This document shows, piece after piece, positions 21,255 through 25,379 of a DNA stretch of 25,379 nucleotides (within the stretch, counting starts at the first letter, position 1; each line of letters opens with the position of its first letter). Origin of the DNA: a virus; the IMG/VR virus record IMGVR_UViG_3300032291_002325, positions 1 to 25,379 of that record. One strand, 5' to 3'. A program made the position numbers and the translations under genes. The notes under the pieces are model-generated. The model was given only the letters and a program-made list of their open reading frames with translations. It was not told the DNA's origin and ran no database searches.

Positions 21255-21347
21255 GTGAATGCACTCTGGCTCAGTGACGCTCCAGTCGTCCTCTTCTTCA
21301 TTGCTTGCATCGCTTACGCAGTTTACACCATCAGGAGCCAATCATGA
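21255..21347 (+). CDS. Micro membrane protein, 30 aa (W-L-SDAP paralogue 1)
   Basis: This is a 30-residue protein starting GTG at 21255 with GGAGGTG five bases upstream. It reads NALWLSDAPVVLFFIACIAY in its first part and ends AVYTIRSQS, so one membrane segment (about 10-24) is preceded by a short WLSDAP motif. Its stop TGA overlaps the ATG of the next microgene (ATGA). The next protein has the same WxSDAPxVL motif at the same place relative to its membrane segment, so the two probably arose by duplication. Function unknown. Confidence 0.6.
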   Translation: MNALWLSDAPVVLFFIACIAYAVYTIRSQS

Positions 21348-21463
21348 CACAATGGCTCGCTGAATCTTGGGGCGCATTCTGGGTATCAGACGCGCCTCTT
21401 GTCCTTGCGGTACTTCTCTTCGCAGCAAGCCTCGCCATCACAGAGTTCAGGGGCAGACCATAA
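21344..21463 (+). CDS. Micro membrane protein, 39 aa (W-V-SDAP paralogue 2)
   Basis: This is a 39-residue protein starting at ATG 21344, overlapping the previous stop (ATGA) with AGGAG six bases upstream. It reads TQWLAESWGAFWVSDAPLVL, then AVLLFAASLAITEFRGRP. It has the motif FWVSDAPLVL, matching LWLSDAPVVL of its neighbour, then one membrane segment and a short basic end. It is the last plus-strand gene; the next gene is convergent, 23 nt away, with no obvious terminator hairpin between them. Confidence 0.65.
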   Translation: MTQWLAESWGAFWVSDAPLVLAVLLFAASLAITEFRGRP

Positions 21464-21486
21464 CCCCTGAGGTCCCAACGACTCGT

Positions 21487-21894
21487 TTAGTCCAGTTGCC
21501 AGTGAGGGCCGTCACGGAACTTCCAGTCCCCGCCCCAGGACAGCTTGGTCCCCGCAGGGACCAGCCCTTCCTCCTCCATCTTGCCCCATTCGTCCTTCAC
21601 GAGTGGGGCAACCTTGTTGTACAGATCCCAGTCCCAGCTGGCATAAGCACCCAGCATGGGGGCCACATCGACCGCCATGCTGGGCACAGAGTTGTGCTTC
21701 GAGCGGGGCCACTTCAACTTCGAGTTACCGCTCGCAAACGCGGCGTCCTGCTCCTTCTGGTTCCTGTGCCCACACAGGACGGTCAGGTCACATGGAAGGT
21801 CCTTCCGCTTGATGACCCTCTTCATCAGGGACAGAAGCAGAGGATGGCACGTGTTGAGCCGGGACAGACTCCTCTCACCCCACGCGAAACTCAT
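21487..21894 (-). CDS. Endolysin: L-alanyl-D-glutamate endopeptidase (M15 family)
   Basis: This 135-residue protein matches the T5-type endolysin/VanY-like M15 peptidase in length and motifs: SRLNTCHPLL (11-20), VLCGHRNQKEQD (39-50), SKHNSVPSMAVDVAP (65-79), and SWGGDWKFRDGPHW (119-132). The zinc ligands are H67, D76 and H131 by family knowledge, with D123 as probable catalytic/structural acid. It cuts the peptide cross-links of the cell wall at the end of infection. There is no signal peptide, so release needs a holin; the 105-residue membrane protein at 23158 is the best candidate. The start ATG at 21894 has GGAGG eight bases upstream and overlaps the end of the preceding gene by 20 bases. 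Confidence 0.92.
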   Translation of the reverse strand: MSFAWGERSLSRLNTCHPLLLSLMKRVIKRKDLPCDLTVLCGHRNQKEQDAAFASGNSKLKWPRSKHNSVPSMAVDVAPMLGAYASWDWDLYNKVAPLVKDEWGKMEEEGLVPAGTKLSWGGDWKFRDGPHWQLD

Positions 21895-22276
21895 CTGCGG
21901 TCCTCCAATCCATGGCGGGTTCTAACCTCGCGCCCACAACTCCGTGGCGCCTGCGCGCGGCGGCTTCGAGGGCGGCGGCTTCAAGGACGGTGGTGAGCGC
22001 TTCGACCGCCGACGCACCCTGCGCCACCACCGTGGGCGTGGCCATGTTGCCGCGAGACAGGTAGCAGGACCCCTCGGCGTATCCAAACCATAGCACACCG
22101 TGCGGCAGGCCCACCGCAGCCTCAACCTGCGCAGCGACGCGCGAGAGTTGGGTCTGGTACGCGTCATACGCGGGCTTCGAGCATATGATTTCGACCGTGA
22201 GCGGCCCACCGAAGTCAGGGACGGGGTCGATGTCCAGCGCGGCGCAAGCGAGGCGGTAGCGGCCGGAAGCGGTCAT
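21875..22276 (-). CDS. Hypothetical protein, 133 aa, upstream of endolysin
   Basis: This is a 133-residue protein starting ATG 22276 with GGAGGA upstream; the start ATGA overlaps the stop of the 61-residue gene. It reads as a small alpha/beta protein: GGPLTVEIICSKPAYDAY (23-40), VLWFGYAEGSCYLSRGN (61-77), and a long Ala-rich helix ALTTVLEAAALEAAARRR (92-109). No known motif is seen. Its C-terminal end overlaps the start of the endolysin by 20 nt. The ribosome site and first codons (GGAGGACCGCAGATGA) are identical to those of the endolysin, as if duplicated. Function unknown. Confidence 0.7.
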   Translation of the reverse strand: MTASGRYRLACAALDIDPVPDFGGPLTVEIICSKPAYDAYQTQLSRVAAQVEAAVGLPHGVLWFGYAEGSCYLSRGNMATPTVVAQGASAVEALTTVLEAAALEAAARRRHGVVGARLEPAMDWRTADEFRVG

Positions 22277-22289
22277 CTGCGGTCCTCCA
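21891..22289 (-). repeat. Duplicated 17-nt ribosome-site/start sequence
   Basis: The minus-strand 17-mer TGGAGGACCGCAGATGA occurs at 21907-21891 (endolysin start) and at 22289-22273 (133-residue gene start), identical in both. It covers ribosome site, spacer, start codon and the next base. In the second copy it also forms the ATGA overlap with the previous gene. Confidence 0.8.
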
Positions 22290-22458
22290 GCTCGTTACGG
22301 TCGCGAATCTCGCGCAGCTCGTCCAGCAGCTTGTAGACCTCGGCTTCGTCGAGCTGAGCCTTGCGGACGGAATGCGTCCCAATGAAGCGAGTCTCCTGGA
22401 ATCCGTCGAGGAGGAGGTTGCGGAGGGCGTCATGGAGGAGCTGGAGGTCTGCCTTCAC
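22273..22458 (-). CDS. Small hypothetical protein, 61 aa
   Basis: This is a 61-residue, mostly helical, charged protein: [20 protein letters not shown] (5-24), then [20 protein letters not shown] (33-52). The start is GTG at 22458, overlapping the stop of the preceding microgene (GTGA); its stop overlaps the start of the next (ATGA). Genes on both sides are coupled in the same way, so it is likely real. It looks like small phage helical-hairpin proteins but I do not recognise a family. Confidence 0.65.
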   Translation of the reverse strand: MKADLQLLHDALRNLLLDGFQETRFIGTHSVRKAQLDEAEVYKLLDELREIRDRNELEDRR

Positions 22459-22601
22459 TTCTTCCCCTTCGGGCCCTTCGGGGCCTTGCCGGCCTTGTTC
22501 AGAGCTATGGCTATGGCCTGCTTCTGAGGCTTGCCAGCCCTGACCTCGCGAGATATGTTCTCGCTGATTGTCTTCTTGGAAGAGCCTGACTTGAGCGGCA
22601 T
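22455..22601 (-). CDS. Conserved small basic phage protein, 48 aa (MPLKSG... family)
   Basis: This is a 48-residue protein beginning [20 protein letters not shown], then [19 protein letters not shown], and ending PKGPKGKK. The pattern 'MPLKSG-S-x-K-x-x-x-x-NI-x-x-x-x-x-x-G-x-PQKQA-x-A-I-A' is a widespread small phage protein of unknown function (family knowledge). The start ATG at 22601 has GGAGGGGAAG upstream. It shares its tail (PKGPKG) with the next protein through an identical 20-nt stretch. The GTG start of the following gene overlaps its stop. Confidence 0.85.
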   Translation of the reverse strand: MPLKSGSSKKTISENISREVRAGKPQKQAIAIALNKAGKAPKGPKGKK

Positions 22602-22645
22602 GTTACTTCCCCTCCTTCATTTGGACCCCTTCGGGCCCTTCGGGG
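22464..22645. repeat. Identical 20-nt GC palindromic stretch in the tails of two microgenes
   Basis: CCCCTTCGGGCCCTTCGGGG occurs at 22464-22483 and at 22626-22645. On the minus strand it encodes the PKGPKG tails of the 48- and 34-residue proteins. Identity at 20 of 20 bases, including third codon positions, suggests recent duplication or gene conversion. Confidence 0.75.
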
Positions 22646-22721
22646 TGCCCTTCCCCTTCGGCTTGGGCTTGGTCTTGCCGCCCATGGTCAGCTTGGACGA
22701 GTACCCGATTCCCTTCGGCAT
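22617..22721 (-). CDS. Small Lys/Gly-rich phage protein, 34 aa
   Basis: This is a 34-residue basic protein that begins MPKGIGYSSKLTMGGKTKPK and ends GKGTPKGPKGSK. Nearly a third of the residues are Lys and about a quarter Gly, so it is probably a nucleic-acid-associated or unstructured peptide. Start ATG 22721 has only a weak ribosome site; a 6-bp hairpin (ACAACT/AGTTGT) precedes it. It resembles short Lys/Gly-rich proteins next to the MPLKSG family in other phages. Function unknown. Confidence 0.7.
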   Translation of the reverse strand: MPKGIGYSSKLTMGGKTKPKPKGKGTPKGPKGSK

Positions 22722-22746
22722 AATACAACTCACATGGTTAGTTGTT

Positions 22747-23004
22747 CTACTTGGCAATCTCACTGACGGGCTTCTTCGACCACATCCTGCAACTGTGATA
22801 TCGGGCCTTGTTGGGGGGGCCTGGGTCGTCGCACGAGTGGCGGGAGCGGAAATTCGCTCGGGCTTCGGGGTTGTCCCGGCGGATCTCCATGTTCGCGTCC
22901 CCGAACCTCACGGTGTACTTCTCACCCTGATAAGTTCCGGTGGCCACGAACTTCTTGTCGCCATACCCCGGTTCACCCTTGCGGATTCTTCGTACGCTCG
23001 CCAT
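22747..23004 (-). CDS. Conserved phage protein with RHSC...ARYHSCRMW signature, 85 aa
   Basis: This 85-residue protein starts at the internal ATG (23004), where the conserved MASVRRIRKGEPGYG begins; the frame is open upstream but with poor, Arg-rich composition overlapping another gene. The middle reads YTVRFGDANMEIRRDNPEAR (30-49) and then FRSRHSCDDPGPPNKARYHS, CRMW (51-74). 'FGD-x-NM-x-I-x-x-x-x-P-x-R-x-x-F-x-x-RH-x-C-...-ARY-x-SC-x-x-W' is a strongly conserved signature of small phage structural-type proteins, with two Cys and two His possibly binding metal. Upstream AAGGAG is 11 bases from the ATG. Exact role not established. Confidence 0.82.
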   Translation of the reverse strand: MASVRRIRKGEPGYGDKKFVATGTYQGEKYTVRFGDANMEIRRDNPEARANFRSRHSCDDPGPPNKARYHSCRMWSKKPVSEIAK

Positions 23005-23161
23005 TGTGCCTACGCTCCTTGCGCTCCTTGCGCGTTCCCTTAGCGATCTCAGGAGGTTGTCCCCGCTCAATCCGTTCGCGTTCAGCGAGCGCACTTGCGA
23101 GCGCGACCTGCGGAGCCATCCCACTGTGGAGATTTCGCTGAAGCACCTCGAAGAGCGTCAA
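22973..23161 (-). CDS. Small hypothetical protein, 62 aa
   Basis: This is a 62-residue helical, strongly basic protein: TLFEVLQRNLHSGMAPQVAL, then ASALAERERIERGQPPEIAK and a Lys/Arg-rich end. The start is TTG at 23161, overlapping the stop of the holin-like gene (TTGA); ATG at 23119 is an alternative. It overlaps the next gene by 32 nt. An 8-bp GC hairpin (23168-23186) sits directly before the TTG and holds the G-rich stretch. Function unknown. Confidence 0.55.
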   Translation of the reverse strand: MTLFEVLQRNLHSGMAPQVALASALAERERIERGQPPEIAKGTRKERKERRHNGERTKNPQG

Positions 23162-23475
23162 ACCTGTGCCCCCCCATTGGGGGGGCAGCCCACGTCAGTC
23201 GCCCCTTCGAGCCTCGCGAGCCTGCGATCCACCGCCCCGAGACTCTTCTCTATTGCGGTGAGGGCCTTGCTGACCGCCTTACCCTCGTCTCTCTGGGTCT
23301 CTATCATCTTGTCTATCTGTGCCAAATGCCTGTCGCCGAGACGGGAAGCCAACGGCATGACGTGCTTGACTACCAGAACGTAGAGACCATAGAGCACGAC
23401 CATCAACACTATGACGGCGGCACCGGGACCAGCGAGGTAGGGGGCGAGAGAGGTGGGGTCAACTTGGCCTATCAT
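23158..23475 (-). CDS. Holin-like membrane protein with coiled coil, 105 aa
   Basis: This is a 105-residue protein starting ATG 23475 with GGAGAAGAAG upstream; a longer reading from TTG 23556 is possible but poorer. Residues about 14-44 contain one membrane segment (PGAAVIVLMVVLYGLYVLVV), followed by KHVMPLASRLGDRHLAQIDK and a charged helical tail that looks like a coiled coil (KALTAIEKSLGAVDRRLARL). One membrane span plus a coiled-coil tail is a common class of phage holin or spanin-like protein. Its place in the same operon as the endolysin supports a role in lysis. No holin motif beyond topology is visible. Confidence 0.65.
   Translation of the reverse strand: MIGQVDPTSLAPYLAGPGAAVIVLMVVLYGLYVLVVKHVMPLASRLGDRHLAQIDKMIETQRDEGKAVSKALTAIEKSLGAVDRRLARLEGATDVGCPPNGGAQV
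23168..23186 (-). promoter_or_regulatory. Eight-base-pair GC hairpin before the 62-residue gene
   Basis: The plus-strand sequence is GCCCCCCC, then ATT, then GGGGGGGC, a perfect 8-bp stem. It lies in the last codons of the holin-like gene (coding CPPNGG), seven bases before the TTG start. It could slow translation into the next gene, or protect or process the mRNA. Confidence 0.6.
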
Positions 23476-23650
23476 CTTCTTCTCCACGTGGACACTTGGA
23501 AGGGAGAGGGGTAACCCGGCACTGGGGTCCTGAATGTCCTTACATCCAGGTACCAACCTCTTCCTGGGTATGCTGACACTTGAGTAATCTGGAGCGCGGG
23601 ATGATAGACCGGTGATCTCGCTCGGCGAGTTAAGGCCCTCACGGGAGGCC
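23476..23650. other. Non-coding stretch between 74-residue and holin-like genes
   Basis: This is a 175-nt gap. Near 23631-23653, TAAGGCC and GGCCTTA form a short terminator-like hairpin at the end of the 74-residue gene (AAGGCC, an 8-9-nt loop, GGCCTT), without a clear U-run. The remainder shows no tRNA, no convincing promoter hexamers and no gene; a poor extension of the holin-like frame crosses part of it. Confidence 0.4.
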
Positions 23651-23875
23651 TTACTGGGGGCGGGAGGCTGTCACTGCGTCAAGTATTGCCCTAACTATTG
23701 GTCTGGCGTCGGCAACAGAGGGAGAAGTGCTGGAATTCGGGTCGTAGGCAGCAAGCAGCCGGTCAAGCTCTGCCTTCTCGATCCAAACCGCCATGCTCAA
23801 CCCCTCAACCGGGATTCCTCCAGGGGTCAAATCGCGCCACTCAGCGCCCCCAACCTGCACCTTGAACTCATTCAT
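23651..23875 (-). CDS. Small hypothetical protein, 74 aa
   Basis: This is a 74-residue protein starting ATG 23875, overlapping the stop of the 471-residue virion gene (ATGA). It reads MNEFKVQVGGAEWRDLTPGG, IPVEGLSMAVWIEKAELDRL and ends in a helix (RPIVRAILDAVTAS). It is acidic-neutral, with no membrane segment and no Cys. Being coupled to a fibre-type gene, it could be a chaperone or small structural partner, but that is only positional. No family is recognised. Confidence 0.6.
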   Translation of the reverse strand: MNEFKVQVGGAEWRDLTPGGIPVEGLSMAVWIEKAELDRLLAAYDPNSSTSPSVADARPIVRAILDAVTASRPQ

Positions 23876-25287
23876 GGCAGAGTCCTCCTGAAGACTTCGA
23901 TGGTGTGCATCTCACTGAATTGAGCGCCAAGACCGTTGGCCACGCCGTTGCTGGTGTAATGCTGGACGTAAGCAACGCTCTTGCCACCCCAGATTCCGGG
24001 GCGGACTGAGTTGCTGGCCGGCGTGGTGCCAACCTGACCAAGGTCAGCCGAAGGACCAGGGACACCAGCTTCACTCATGTAGACAATTCCCCTCGTACTT
24101 CTGCGGGGATAGAAGATCGTCATCGTGATGACGGTGCTACCATCCTGCCAATCCAGAGGACAGGGCGGGGTGGAGGTCTGGCTTATGATTGCGCCTGAAG
24201 AGCCACCAGCACGAAGGTATAGGGCGGTGTTCGCGCCGCTCTTGAGGATCCGCATGCCCTGAACTGGTCCTGCATCCTCGCTGGTGTCGTCACTTGACGA
24301 CACCTGGAAGTAGAAGCTGTTGGCACTGACTGCGTTGTTCGCCTTGCCGGTGATCACGATCTGCACGTCGTCATCGGCGCCCAAGGTCACCCCGAGCGGG
24401 ATCGCCATTTTGGACCTCAGGAAGGTCCCAGTCGAAGTGCTGGCGAAGGTGCGGCGCCATCCGGTCGCCGCAGAGAGCCCGTCGGGGCAGGTCGTGTAAG
24501 AACCGGACCCCATTGAGATGACTACCGACACCCCCGAGAACACCCTCCCATCGTCAGCGGTCAAGGTGATGGAATTCGCCCCGGAGGCGAAGGAGACGGT
24601 CCCCTGCGCCTTGAGGTTGTATCCTACGACCTTCTGCCACACAAGCGGGGAAGAGGCCTCAGCTGCCACGCTGACCAGGGCGAAGGCGTCTGCGGTCTTG
24701 GGGGTCACCGGGGTCGAGTCAGTCGCCCGCATCCTGACCAGGGTGTCCCCACCAGGAACCAGACCCGTCAGGGCAGCCTCCTTGACGATATTGGAGACAG
24801 ACCCTGGCCCACTGATGATGCTTGCGACATAGGTTACGGGGGCGAGGAAGACGCCCTGAACGTCGTTGAAGGTGATTGACGCGGTCGTCTCGTCGCTCGC
24901 AAGAGACTGAGAAGCAGGGAAGGTGCCAGGAGTCATCGTGCCCGCAGCAGCGGAAGCAACGAGCACCGCACACTCCACTGAGACCACGGCTCCAACAGCA
25001 TCCTCGACAGTCGCAGTCACGGTCAAGAGTTGCCCGTTCGACAACCCCGCAAGACTGATATCCTCGTCAACGACGGAGACGATGTAAGCAGTGTAAGCCC
25101 CGGTCGAATCGGAGCTAATCACCGCAGAATAGGAGTAGGGGGCCGTGCCCCCAGAGGCGACAGGCAGGGTGATGGTGCCCGTGGTCGTGCCGGCCGGAAC
25201 TGACAGGGGCGCGGGGGCAGACCAGGAGAGCGGAAGAACCGTGGGGGCCGTTGAGCCCCCAGAGGGGAAGACAGGAACAATGGGCAT
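23872..25287 (-). CDS. Virion surface / fibre-type protein with Ig-like repeats, 471 aa
   Basis: This 471-residue protein has Ser/Thr/Ala/Gly-rich beta sequence throughout. Residues about 20-200 look like two Ig-like or FnIII-like repeats: VPAGTTTGTITLPVASGGTA, followed by LLTVTATVEDAVGAVVSVEC, then VTYVASIISGPGSVSN. Residues about 215-470 look like a lectin/jelly-roll domain (WQKVVGYNLKAQGTVSFASG at 218 onward, with LYLRAGGSSGAIISQT, VITMTIFYPRRSTRGIVYMS). This later part resembles the carbohydrate-binding fold of phage and bacterial lectins by composition only. Start ATG 25287 has GGAG within the end of the upstream gene. A receptor-binding or head-fibre role is inferred. Not related in an obvious way to the three fibre-type proteins at 4001-6297. 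Confidence 0.7.
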   Translation of the reverse strand: MPIVPVFPSGGSTAPTVLPLSWSAPAPLSVPAGTTTGTITLPVASGGTAPYSYSAVISSDSTGAYTAYIVSVVDEDISLAGLSNGQLLTVTATVEDAVGAVVSVECAVLVASAAAGTMTPGTFPASQSLASDETTASITFNDVQGVFLAPVTYVASIISGPGSVSNIVKEAALTGLVPGGDTLVRMRATDSTPVTPKTADAFALVSVAAEASSPLVWQKVVGYNLKAQGTVSFASGANSITLTADDGRVFSGVSVVISMGSGSYTTCPDGLSAATGWRRTFASTSTGTFLRSKMAIPLGVTLGADDDVQIVITGKANNAVSANSFYFQVSSSDDTSEDAGPVQGMRILKSGANTALYLRAGGSSGAIISQTSTPPCPLDWQDGSTVITMTIFYPRRSTRGIVYMSEAGVPGPSADLGQVGTTPASNSVRPGIWGGKSVAYVQHYTSNGVANGLGAQFSEMHTIEVFRRTLP

Positions 25288-25290
25288 AGT

Positions 25291-25379
25291 TCACTCGCTC
25301 CAGGTGATGCAGGACTGGGCGAGCGTCACAGTTCCAGCGTCGGTCTTGACCCAGAGGTAGAACTTGCTGTCGCTGTTGA
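25291..25379 (-). CDS. C-terminal end of an upstream gene (cut by window edge)
   Basis: The last 28 codons of a minus-strand gene read NSDSKFYLWVKTDAGTVTLA, then QSCITWSE and a TGA stop at 25291-25293. This is a common C-terminal form of phage virion or tail-associated proteins. It lies 3 nt before the 471-residue gene and supplies its ribosome site. The rest is outside the window. Confidence 0.7.
   Translation of the reverse strand, partial: NSDSKFYLWVKTDAGTVTLAQSCITWSE

Noticed and set aside
22747-23124. Longer 125-codon reading of the RHSC-type gene
   Set aside because: The conserved sequence starts at the internal MASVRRIRKG; the upstream part is Arg-rich and overlaps the 62-residue gene.
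23501-23600. Possible tRNA in the gap before the holin-like gene
   Set aside because: No seven-pair acceptor stem with T-loop GTTCRA sequence; partial pairings only.
1-25379. CRISPR array, insertion sequence or integrase
   Set aside because: No regularly spaced repeats, no transposase or recombinase motifs were seen on either strand.

Overview
The window is a GC-rich segment of a tailed, double-stranded DNA bacteriophage, almost certainly a short-tailed (podovirus-type) phage. The head genes are followed directly by connector and nozzle-type tail genes, small fibre-like proteins and Gly/Ala-rich internal (ejection) proteins. There is no tape-measure, major tail tube or sheath gene. Starts use strong GGAGG/GAGGTG ribosome sites, so the host is a Shine-Dalgarno-using bacterium. 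Nothing here identifies the host further, and no integrase or repressor is visible.

Layout. (1) Positions 1-17505 are one long late operon on the minus strand, read from 17505 towards 1. It runs: zinc-ribbon protein with a possible small-terminase-like tail, sigma-region-2-like protein, large terminase, portal, small acidic protein, scaffold, a 312-nt regulatory gap, major capsid protein, decoration protein, connector, nozzle, three fibre-like proteins and three internal virion proteins, the last cut by the window edge. (2) Positions 17566-21463 are on the plus strand. They hold a helix-turn-helix/sigma-region-4-like protein, a 682-residue Cys/His-containing protein of unknown function, a 124-residue protein and a string of very small, translationally coupled membrane proteins. 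(3) Positions 21487-25379 are again on the minus strand. They hold the end of a virion-type gene, a 471-residue Ig-like/fibre-type protein, a holin-like protein, several conserved tiny phage proteins and an M15 peptidase endolysin.

How the genes work together. The left block builds the particle and the ejection apparatus. The right block adds surface structure and lysis functions. The genes flanking 17506-17565 look like transcription factors facing away from each other, so the gap between them is probably a control point.

Most unusual content. A 58-nt element, a 16-bp near-palindrome joined to a 42-nt stem-loop, occurs three times: twice in the gap before the capsid gene and once in frame inside the 682-residue gene. 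Its loop is flipped relative to the palindrome in the third copy but keeps the same orientation relative to transcription. Second, several start codons follow strong hairpins. In two cases (20365-20394 and 9814-9849) the ribosome site is inside the stem, and in one of them the opposite arm copies the 16S rRNA anti-Shine-Dalgarno sequence. Third, two adjacent microgenes (30 and 39 codons) encode recognisably related membrane peptides with a shared W-[LV]-SDAP motif.
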